The notes beneath the pieces are model-generated. The model did not search any database. It was given only the letters and a program-made list of their open reading frames with translations, and was not told the origin of the DNA. From Tannerella sp. (GTDB lineage Bacteria > Bacteroidota > Bacteroidia > Bacteroidales > Tannerellaceae), in contig JAISTJ010000098.1 of assembly GCA_031272655.1 (NCBI GenBank), positions 1 through 15,425 of the forward strand: a DNA stretch of 15,425 bases, in the 5' to 3' direction. The translations under genes and the position numbers were made by a program. This document shows positions 1 to 6,687 of this stretch, piece by piece; the stretch's first letter is position 1, and every line of letters starts with the position of its first letter.

Positions 1-1587
1 CGTTACATATTTTGCTCTCTTGAAAGCGATCCCGGATGGGCGTACAAGGGCGGTAACGGCACCGATATGTTCGACGTGGCTACAATTCGCCTCAGTAGCC
101 GTTTTAACGACTACAGTATCCTGAATGCTCAAAATGGCAATTTCAACACCGTTTATTCGCGCTGGTATCAGCTTATTTCGAGGGCAAACTTGGCAATGTA
201 CGCCTCCGAACTGCCGCAGATTACATGGGCTTCCACAGCGGATAAATCTTACGCTTTCGCACAGGCGCGTTTCTTCCGCGCATTCGCCTATCGTAACCTT
301 GGCGAACTGTTTGGCGGGGTGCCTATCGTAACCGAGATAACAACGTCGCCGCGCTACGATTATGAGCGCCCGAGCCGCGTAGAGACTTACCAGTTTGCCA
401 TTGACGAACTCGAGGCAATACTCAACGACCTGCCTGAAAAAACATCTACCCCTGGTCGCATTGTCCGCGCTGTAGCCCAGCATACACTTGCGCAGCTTTA
501 TATAGACAAGGGCATTGAAAGCGGCGATAATTCGGCTTATACAAAAGCGATTACTTATGCCGACGCGGTTATCAATGGCGGTATCTACAGCCTTATGACT
601 GAGCGTTTCGGAAGCCGTAAAAATGAAAATCCCGATTACTATTATGCCAACAGCGAAGCTGACCAGACGCCCGACCATCTGTATTCTGTTGCCGGTTATC
701 CCCTCGAAGGCAATGTCTATTGGGATCTCTTCCAAGAAGGCAACCAGAACTATCAGGAAGGCAATAATGAAGCGATTTGGGTAGCTCAGATTGACTATGC
801 AGCCAATAAGAAAGAAGACGGACAGTCATACCTGCCTCATTCTCGCTTCTACGGACCCGTATTTCGCGACCCGCTGGCTGCTCATTGTTATGGAACTCTT
901 GAAGACGTGGGCGGTCGCGGTATAGCATGCGCCATTCCGACTTTCTACACGCGAGACATTATCTATGAAGGCAAATGGGCCGACGACATGCGTAATTCCG
1001 AAGCCGTTTTACGCCGTATATTCCTCGGCAATATGCCTACTTCCGAATATTACGGCAAACCGGTTCCATGGAGCGTTCTCAATCGTGAAGGAGAGACACA
1101 GGCGAATATAGATGTGGCTGCTACACAGGTATTTCCCGTTTCCTGCAAGATTGCAACCGACAAATATACGGGACTTGCCGACGGTCAAAACCGCAGTAAC
1201 CTCTTCCGCGACGATTATATCATCCGCCTGCCCGAAACCATCCTGCTCCGCGCCGAAGCAAAATGGCGCAGCGGCAACAGCGGCGGCGCGGCCGATGACA
1301 TCAACCTGCTTCGCGCACGCTCCAAATGCGGATATATGGTTACGGCCGGCGATCTGAACCTCGACCTTATCCTTGACGAGCGCGCCCGTGAACTTGTCTA
1401 TGAGGAATGTCGCTGGAACACCCTGCTTCGTATGGGCGGCACGGTAGCCGTTGACCGCATCAAGAAATACGCATACTGGGACTACCCGCGTGCAACCTTG
1501 GTCAGCAACTACAACCTCTGGCCTATCCCGCAGGATGTAATAGACACCAACAAAGACATACCCATGGCTCAAAATCCGGGGTGGTAA
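1..1587 (+). CDS. SusD/RagB family nutrient-binding outer-membrane lipoprotein, 5'-truncated by window edge
   Basis: The reading frame is open from base 1 and ends at TAA 1585-1587, giving 528 residues without the true start; the first internal ATG is at 67, but the 22 codons before it are in frame and look like protein. SusD proteins sit on the cell surface, cap a SusC-type TonB-dependent transporter and bind glycans or other nutrients. Family hallmarks seen: an N-terminal helical region with RWYQLISRANLAMY; a TPR-like stretch with AQARFFRAFAYRNLGELFGGVP; and the C-terminal signature with LLRAEAKWRSG, INLLRARS, LDERARELVYEECRW, the PIPQDVID block and a terminal QNPGW. The signal peptide and lipobox are missing, so they must lie left of the window, probably with the partner susC gene. 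No enzyme gene follows, so the substrate cannot be inferred. The family assignment is firm. Confidence 0.93.
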   Translation, partial: RYIFCSLESDPGWAYKGGNGTDMFDVATIRLSSRFNDYSILNAQNGNFNTVYSRWYQLISRANLAMYASELPQITWASTADKSYAFAQARFFRAFAYRNLGELFGGVPIVTEITTSPRYDYERPSRVETYQFAIDELEAILNDLPEKTSTPGRIVRAVAQHTLAQLYIDKGIESGDNSAYTKAITYADAVINGGIYSLMTERFGSRKNENPDYYYANSEADQTPDHLYSVAGYPLEGNVYWDLFQEGNQNYQEGNNEAIWVAQIDYAANKKEDGQSYLPHSRFYGPVFRDPLAAHCYGTLEDVGGRGIACAIPTFYTRDIIYEGKWADDMRNSEAVLRRIFLGNMPTSEYYGKPVPWSVLNREGETQANIDVAATQVFPVSCKIATDKYTGLADGQNRSNLFRDDYIIRLPETILLRAEAKWRSGNSGGAADDINLLRARSKCGYMVTAGDLNLDLILDERARELVYEECRWNTLLRMGGTVAVDRIKKYAYWDYPRATLVSNYNLWPIPQDVIDTNKDIPMAQNPGW

Positions 1588-1629
1588 TTTGTGGCTGTTG
1601 TTATTTGTGTCAATAATTATAACCAAAAT

Positions 1630-1675
1630 AAATCCGGAATAAGCTGTTAATCAGCTTATTCCGGATTTGTTTTTT
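1630..1675 (+). terminator. Rho-independent terminator of the susD-like gene
   Basis: A perfect 17-bp stem (AAATCCGGAATAAGCTG at 1630-1646 pairing with 1652-1668) has a 5-base loop TTAAT and is followed by G and six T (1670-1675). It begins 42 bases after the susD stop codon. Read from the other strand the hairpin is followed by a T-rich run (ATTTTGG), so it may also stop the convergent efflux operon, less efficiently. Confidence 0.9.
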
Positions 1676-1770
1676 CGTCATTGCGAGGGCGCAGCCCGAA
1701 GCAATCCAGTCAATAAAACCATTCATACCAATTTTTTTCTATCTGGATTGCTTCGTACCTCGCAATGACG
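1676..1770. repeat. Palindromic dispersed repeat (REP/MITE-like)
   Basis: The arms CGTCATTGCGAGG (1676-1688) and GAAGCAATCCAG (1698-1709) reappear inverted as CTGGATTGCTTC (1743-1754) and CCTCGCAATGACG (1758-1770), so the two ends are exact reverse complements separated by an unrelated AT-rich middle. A third piece, CGTCATTGC, lies at 1786-1794, behind a small hairpin ACGGA-CTTCG-TCCGT. A related half-copy is at 6444-6495. Its extragenic site between two convergent genes fits a REP-type or miniature element. No transposase or REP-associated tyrosine transposase gene is in the window, so the mobilising enzyme is unknown. Confidence 0.75.
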
Positions 1771-1797
1771 GACTTCGTCCGTTTTCGTCATTGCAAA

Positions 1798-2802
1798 CTA
1801 AATTTTTTGCCGCTTTTTCAGCGAAAATATCGGTAGGAACAGATAGACGCCTATTATTGACATCAGCAATCCGCCGATGGCGCCTGCGGCGAGGGGAAAC
1901 CAGAAGGCTTCCTTTTCTTTGCCGACTAAAAATGGGATGAAACCGAGAACGGTGGATACTACGGTCAGGAAAATCGGGGTTATTTTGGCGTTCCATGCTT
2001 TCAGGTAGGCGCGTATCGGCGGCATCAGCGGGCGGGTTTCGCGGATGCGGTTGTATTCGTTTAATATATAGATACTTGCGTTGACGGTTATGCCGCAAAG
2101 CAAGATGAACGAAGCGAAGCCCCCCTGGTCGAAGTTGAGGTGAAACAGGTAAAATGTCAAAAACACGCCGATATACGAAACGGGTATAACGCAGATTACG
2201 GCAAGCGGTTGTTTGAGCGAATTAAACAAAATGCCTGTGGTAAAGAAGATTATGACTATGACGAGCAGCAAGAGGAAGAATTGACGGCTGTCTTTCTCGC
2301 CCCAACGCCATGAATACGCATCGCCTTTGGTGCTGTAACCCATCGGCATCAGTTCGTTAAACGTCTCAAGGATACGGCTTTGAATCCTTTGCCCCTGCGT
2401 CGAAGCGCCGATGTACTCATATTGCAGGCAAAGACGGTATTGTTGATTGATTTTCGAGACGTCCTGCGGCGTCTGCCCTTTTTCTACGGTAGCGAGCTGC
2501 GACAGTTTGTAATCGCGGCTTCCGACCTGCAGAGGCAGAAACTGCATGTTCCAGATGTCATATTCATACGACTGTCGGGAGGTCAGTTTGAGCTTTTCCG
2601 ACTCGCTGTCCACAACTATGCTGCCAACGGAAATATCCCTGCCGAAAACCGACGAAACCGAAGCAAAAAGCTCATAAGGGCGGACGTTCGCTTGAGCCAT
2701 GCGCTCTTTGTTGAAATTGAACGTATATTCCTGATAATCATCTTTATACCATGAATAATCGGAGCGTATGAAAACTTCTTTTATGCGTCGGTAAGTCAGC
2801 AT
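1798..2802 (-). CDS. RND efflux permease 2, C-terminal fragment
   Basis: These 334 residues from ATG 2802 hold the end of the second periplasmic (porter/docking) region and the last membrane bundle, TM8-TM12, of an RND permease. Visible parts are a hydrophobic helix around residues 180-200 (FFLLLLVIVIIFFTTGILF), then the TM9-TM12 block with FASFILLCGITVNASIYILNEYN and KITPIFLTVVSTVLGFIPFL, ending in a basic tail. No start-site signal precedes ATG 2802, and the frame continues upstream to the TAA at 2848, so independent translation is doubtful; on its own it could not form a permease. The TM10 position that is lysine in AcrB (K940) is asparagine here. The stop TAG (1798-1800) directly abuts the dispersed repeat region. 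It would be the last cistron of the efflux operon. Confidence 0.8.
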   Translation of the reverse strand: MLTYRRIKEVFIRSDYSWYKDDYQEYTFNFNKERMAQANVRPYELFASVSSVFGRDISVGSIVVDSESEKLKLTSRQSYEYDIWNMQFLPLQVGSRDYKLSQLATVEKGQTPQDVSKINQQYRLCLQYEYIGASTQGQRIQSRILETFNELMPMGYSTKGDAYSWRWGEKDSRQFFLLLLVIVIIFFTTGILFNSLKQPLAVICVIPVSYIGVFLTFYLFHLNFDQGGFASFILLCGITVNASIYILNEYNRIRETRPLMPPIRAYLKAWNAKITPIFLTVVSTVLGFIPFLVGKEKEAFWFPLAAGAIGGLLMSIIGVYLFLPIFSLKKRQKI

Positions 2803-2847
2803 CGTATCGCGTAACTGCAGCGCCCAGCCGTAGAGTTCGTCGTAGTT

Positions 2848-4971
2848 TTAGCCGAGCATTTCTATGCGGTTGCTGCCCGCGCTCTCGCGTACATCGTTGC
2901 TAAAACCCTGGTCCTGAAGTCCGTAAACGCCCCAGCTGCCGCCGCCAAGCTCTAACGCCTTGCTTATAACATTGCTTTTCAGGACGTAAGGAAATCCGCT
3001 TGCAGCGTTTTCTTTGGTGAAATACACGTCTATCCGCGCCTGTCGGGCGTTCATGATGCGGGTCTGGAACTGCCTTATCTCGTGAAAAGAGCTGAGGTAA
3101 GCTTCCATGCGGCTTATCAGGTTGTTCATCTGTTGCAGGGTGCTTCCATTGGGCAAACTGGCGGTGATGTTGAGCACAGTCTCCTCACGGTCAGGGAAAT
3201 AACTCCCTTCGTAAACTTTCTGCACAAAAAGCCTGAGCGAGCCGCCCAAAGATTTTTCTATAATCGGCCTTACTTTTTCTTTAAATGTCTTATTACCAAG
3301 TAGTTCGTTGTATTTTTCGATGATAACGGAATCTCTATGTGAGTAATTATCAGTCTTTTTCATGTTGATTTTTTCGGGAATCATATAAACGGGAAGCCCG
3401 AAAGCAAGTATCAACACGGCGCAGACCGCAACGCGCCAACGGATACAAAACCGTATCAGACGTATGTAGAAATGCGACAAGTGGACGATGATGCGCTTCA
3501 TCCACAGGCGCGGCGCACGTCGGGATGTCTTTTTGCGGAACATGCTTGTTTTTTCAATCATTGCAGGCACAAAAAACCACGCAACAAACAGTGACACAGA
3601 GAGATTTATGATTACCACCGCCGCGAAATCCTGCAAGTTAAGGCGTATTTTTTCGTCAAGGAAAAATATTATCACGAGCGCCCCGATGGTTGTGAGCGTG
3701 GCGGCGAGAATGGGCAGGAAGGCGTTGCGGTTTTGGCGGTTTTTGATGTGGTCGGATATCACGATGGTGTTGTCAATAATCAGGCTGAGCGAAATGGTGA
3801 TGCCCGCAAGCGAGTAGAGCTGCATCTCAAGCCCGCAAAGGTAATAGAAAATCACCGCGATACAAAGGTTCATCGTCAGGCTCGTAACTATCAGGAAAAG
3901 GTATCGCATGTTGCGGGTGAGCAGCAGTACAAAAACGAGTAATATAATGACAGTCAGCCCAGTACGTATGTAAATCCTGTTCAATTCGTTTTGAATGTAC
4001 TCGGTCGCGTCGTAGCTTGTATGAATTTCGTACCCAGGCGGCAGGCTCGTGCGAAGGTCGCTCATCGTTTCCTTCACCCGTTTGGCGAGGTTGAGTTGGT
4101 TGGCGGTCTCGTCGGCGTAAAGCGACAAATATACGGAGTTCAGCCCGTTGATGCGGTAATAGCTCTGCGGCGCTTCTTCCTGACGGACTACTTTCAGCAG
4201 CTGGTCGAGCCGATAGAGTTTGCCCTCGCTGCCCGCAACCATTATCAGCGAAGGGTCGAATTTATCCCTGTCGTTTTCGGGGATAAGCGCCAGCCGAATC
4301 CACTCCATGCCGCCTTCCTGCTTTGTTACGACGCCGAGAAACTCCTTGCGGTAGAAATTGCTGATTGCCGTTTGAATGTCCGTAACGGTGATGCCCAGCG
4401 CCGTCAGTTGATGGCTGTCGTATTCAATCTGCCATTCCATCGGCGTAGCGCCCGAAATGTCAATCCTGTAAATGCCCTTGACGCCCGACAGTACGGGTTT
4501 GATGTTGTTTTCCGCATAACGCTGGATAAAAGCGGGCGATGAAGCGGCGTTGAGGGTATAGCTGATGAACGGGCGCGCCTCGCTGTCGTCGGGACGGCTC
4601 ATCTGAACGGTCGGATACGACAACCCGTCGGGCATGTCAGGCCATGTCTGGCGGATGATTGTTGAGACCTCAAAACGCGCGGCGTCAGGGTCGGTGTGCT
4701 TATCTAACTGAATATTAATGCGTCCCCATCCATTACCCGATGTCGAGCGAATCTCTTTTATGCCTTTCACGCGCGACAGCATCGCTTCGAGGCGCGACGT
4801 TACTTCCATCTCTATCACGCGCGACGAGTGATACGGCAAACTGTAGCTCACCGACAGGCTTGGCAGCGTGTGCGAGGGCGCGAGCTTAACGGGCAACAGC
4901 GGTATGAACGCCAGCCCTGCAAGCGCCAAGCAGAGAAAAGAGACTATTATGGTGAACGACGATGTTTTCAT
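2848..4971 (-). CDS. RND efflux permease 2, N-terminal fragment
   Basis: These 707 residues from ATG 4971 cover TM1 (residues about 7-28), the first periplasmic porter region, TM2-TM6, TM7 (about 510-530) and most of the second periplasmic region. TM4 carries the proton-relay region as SLIIDNTIVISDH, with Asp400 followed by Asn401 where AcrB has Asp-Asp. The protein belongs to the RND superfamily (AcrB/MdtB/CusA-like) of inner-membrane, proton-driven exporters; the substrate is not evident. The start is supported by tight coupling: the channel gene's stop TAA (4975-4977) is only three bases upstream. The chain stops at TAA 2848-2850, in the middle of the second porter region, so it lacks TM8-TM12. 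It should be non-functional unless the stop is an artefact or is read through. Confidence 0.85.
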   Translation of the reverse strand: MKTSSFTIIVSFLCLALAGLAFIPLLPVKLAPSHTLPSLSVSYSLPYHSSRVIEMEVTSRLEAMLSRVKGIKEIRSTSGNGWGRINIQLDKHTDPDAARFEVSTIIRQTWPDMPDGLSYPTVQMSRPDDSEARPFISYTLNAASSPAFIQRYAENNIKPVLSGVKGIYRIDISGATPMEWQIEYDSHQLTALGITVTDIQTAISNFYRKEFLGVVTKQEGGMEWIRLALIPENDRDKFDPSLIMVAGSEGKLYRLDQLLKVVRQEEAPQSYYRINGLNSVYLSLYADETANQLNLAKRVKETMSDLRTSLPPGYEIHTSYDATEYIQNELNRIYIRTGLTVIILLVFVLLLTRNMRYLFLIVTSLTMNLCIAVIFYYLCGLEMQLYSLAGITISLSLIIDNTIVISDHIKNRQNRNAFLPILAATLTTIGALVIIFFLDEKIRLNLQDFAAVVIINLSVSLFVAWFFVPAMIEKTSMFRKKTSRRAPRLWMKRIIVHLSHFYIRLIRFCIRWRVAVCAVLILAFGLPVYMIPEKINMKKTDNYSHRDSVIIEKYNELLGNKTFKEKVRPIIEKSLGGSLRLFVQKVYEGSYFPDREETVLNITASLPNGSTLQQMNNLISRMEAYLSSFHEIRQFQTRIMNARQARIDVYFTKENAASGFPYVLKSNVISKALELGGGSWGVYGLQDQGFSNDVRESAGSNRIEMLG

Positions 4972-4974
4972 GCT

Positions 4975-6540
4975 TTACATACCGTGCTGATAATCAAATA
5001 TTTGCGATAGAGGAGCATGAAGCGCGAAGTCGTAAAGCGTCAGTTTGCGAATCTTGTAATAGCTCAGCCAGTAGTTTTTCAGGGACGAGATATAGTTGCG
5101 CTGCGCCTCCTGCAGGCGGTTGAGCGACAGGGTGAGGCTGTTGATGTCGGCTTTCCCTATCATAAAGCGCTGTTTGGTCTCGGTATAAGCCATTTGCGCA
5201 AGTTCAAGCGCTTCTTCGGCGCTGGCTATCAGCTGTTGCTGGATATTGAAATCGCCGACGGTCATTATAATATCCTCTTCAATAGACAGTTCGTTCTGGC
5301 TTCGCGAAATTTCAAGCACACTGAGCGAGTTTCTCGCCACGTTGTATTTGCCTTTCCGTACTCCCCAGTCTATCAGCGGAATAGTGAGCGTCAACGAAAA
5401 TACGTCCTGCTGGGTGGGGTCCCTGTAAACGTTGCCGAAAGTGTTTGCCACCTGATTGAAACCGATGCTTGCGGTAAGGGAAGCGTTGAAAAGCGATTCT
5501 ATCTTTGTTTTGTCCACAGTCTGCTGAGCCTCAAGCACTTGGCGTTGCATATCTATCAGTGTAGGGTTGTTTTCGCGAGCAAGGAAAAGTGCCTGTTCTA
5601 CGGAAATTTCCATCGCGCTTGGGTGAGAAGGCAGGCGCAGACGTATTTCCGTATTTTTGTCGAAATTGAGGTAGGACGCGAGGGCGAACATCGCTCGTTT
5701 GAGGGCTATATCGGCGTTTTGAAGCGTGTTGCGGGCGTTCACGGCGTCGAGCCTAAGCGTCAGCAGGTCGGCTTTCGTGATGGATGCTATCTTTTGCCGC
5801 TGCTCGCCCGTCTTGTACAGCGTGTCGGTGGATGCAACGTTTTCGAGCGCCATGTCATACTCGGTCTGTGCCATCGCAAGCGCGAAAAAATATTCCGTAG
5901 CCTGCTCGCTGACACTCTCCATGTTGTAAAGGAACTCCTTTTTGACCTTCTCAAACTTCATCGGCTCAATCTTTTTCTCCCAGCGGAAAGCGTTGTAACC
6001 AAGCAGGGACTGCTGATAACCAACCCTTATCGGGACGCTTGTGTATTGGGAATAGGCGTTGGCGCCGTAGTTGCGGATATAGCCGAGGTCGGTGTTCATA
6101 AAGAACGTACCACCCAGAAAATCAATGTTTTGCGACAGCTCAAGACTTCCGTTGGCGTAATAAGACTGTTGATTGCGATAGACGTCAATATCGGCGCCCG
6201 AGTCGTAACGGCGGGTGATGTAGCGGTAATACTGGGCTGGAGTCAGGTTCAACGCCAGTCCGGGCAGGCGCGCCGCCTTGTATGAGCGGTACTCCCACAA
6301 GCCCGCAAGGTACATGTTTTTGCTGCGGAAAGCCTCTAAAGAGCTGTCCGCAGCGATGGAAATAGCCTCGTTCAGCGTCAGTGTCTTAGGCTGCGCTACG
6401 GCTGATGCAATCGGCAGGAATATCAATAGCAGCCCCCACAACACTGGATTGCTTCGTGCCTCGCTTCTTCTTTTTCGCTTGCGGAAAAAATGACGTGGTA
6501 CACGTGAACAAAAACGAGATATATTCAAAACCCTATTCAT
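4975..6540 (-). CDS. TolC-family outer-membrane efflux channel
   Basis: The product is 521 residues, the usual length for outer-membrane factors, which form a trimeric beta-barrel and periplasmic tunnel and receive substrate from the adaptor and RND permease. It has the two-fold repeated design: a first half starting LTLNEAISIA (about residue 53) with long helices (about 200-300), and a second half starting ISVEQALFLARENNP with LTLTIPLIDWG and the helix ending ADINSLTLSLNRLQEAQRNYISSLKNYW. A signal peptide with core LWGLLLIFLPIASAVAQ (about residues 33-50) is likely cleaved after AVAQ; no lipobox cysteine. The ATG at 6540 touches the heptamer array directly and has no Shine-Dalgarno motif. 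The first 32 codons are odd: they are very basic and partly encoded by a dispersed-repeat copy (6444-6495). GTG at codon 33 is an alternative start but would leave the signal peptide without a basic end. It is followed at three bases by permease 2. Confidence 0.9.
   Translation of the reverse strand: MNRVLNISRFCSRVPRHFFRKRKRRSEARSNPVLWGLLLIFLPIASAVAQPKTLTLNEAISIAADSSLEAFRSKNMYLAGLWEYRSYKAARLPGLALNLTPAQYYRYITRRYDSGADIDVYRNQQSYYANGSLELSQNIDFLGGTFFMNTDLGYIRNYGANAYSQYTSVPIRVGYQQSLLGYNAFRWEKKIEPMKFEKVKKEFLYNMESVSEQATEYFFALAMAQTEYDMALENVASTDTLYKTGEQRQKIASITKADLLTLRLDAVNARNTLQNADIALKRAMFALASYLNFDKNTEIRLRLPSHPSAMEISVEQALFLARENNPTLIDMQRQVLEAQQTVDKTKIESLFNASLTASIGFNQVANTFGNVYRDPTQQDVFSLTLTIPLIDWGVRKGKYNVARNSLSVLEISRSQNELSIEEDIIMTVGDFNIQQQLIASAEEALELAQMAYTETKQRFMIGKADINSLTLSLNRLQEAQRNYISSLKNYWLSYYKIRKLTLYDFALHAPLSQIFDYQHGM
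6444..6495 (-). repeat. Partial dispersed repeat inside the start of the channel gene
   Basis: CTGGATTGCTTCGTGCCTCG and the next base (6444-6464) match 1743-1763 of the palindromic element at 20 of 21 bases. AATGACG (6489-6495) matches its outer end. In between are 24 bases not found in the other copy, containing an imperfect hairpin. On the coding strand this segment specifies the basic, low-complexity residues just before the signal-peptide core, including EARSNP. Confidence 0.7.
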
Positions 6541-6687
6541 ATCTAAAATCTAAAATCAAATATCTAAAATCTAAAATCTAAAATCTAAAATCTAAACTCT
6601 AAACTCTAAACTCTAAACTCTAAAATCTAAAATCAAATATCTAAAATCTAAAATCTAAAATCTAAACTCTAAACTCTAAACTCTAAA
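6541..6687. repeat. 21-unit heptamer tandem array
   Basis: Twenty-one consecutive 7-bp units fill 147 bases without any insertion or deletion. Units on the + strand are ATCTAAA, CTCTAAA and ATCAAAT. There is a higher-order pattern: ATCTAAA, ATCAAAT, five ATCTAAA, four CTCTAAA, then again ATCTAAA, ATCAAAT, four ATCTAAA, three CTCTAAA. It occupies the whole spacer between permease 1 and the channel gene. The last unit supplies the TAG stop of permease 1 (6683-6685), and the first unit touches the channel's ATG. Confidence 0.97.

Larger units (their letters stand above)
1798..4971 (-). pseudogene. RND permease 2, whole gene interrupted by one in-frame stop
   Basis: The two open stretches 2848-4971 and 1798-2802 lie in the same frame. 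Joined through TAA 2848-2850 they give one 1057-position product, the normal size of an RND permease (about 1030-1050). The 15 codons between the stop and the next ATG (2802) read NYDELYGWALQLRDT, clearly continuing the protein. The simplest reading is a TAT or TAC tyrosine codon changed to TAA. A sequencing or assembly error is the main alternative. TAA ends other genes in the window, so codon reassignment is unlikely. Confidence 0.8.

Noticed and set aside
1009..1626. Minus-strand frame of 205 codons opposite susD
   Set aside because: It is fully antisense to the SusD C-terminal signature and extends only into the terminator spacer; no supporting features.
1739..2098. Minus-strand frame of 119 codons with SLRGTKQS near its end
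   Set aside because: It overlaps the real permease frame, and the SLRGTKQS string is just the translated dispersed repeat, a common source of false small proteins.
2848..2850. Reassigned stop codon or inserted unusual amino acid at TAA
   Set aside because: TAA ends susD, argS and the channel gene normally here, and TAA is not the codon for selenocysteine or pyrrolysine; a mutation or error is simpler.
5017..6285. Long plus-strand frame (422 codons) opposite the channel gene
   Set aside because: It lies wholly antisense to a clear TolC-family gene, has no recognisable domain or promoter, and its composition is that of a shadow frame.
6541..6687. CRISPR array
   Set aside because: The units are 7 bp and directly adjacent, with no spacers and no cas genes.
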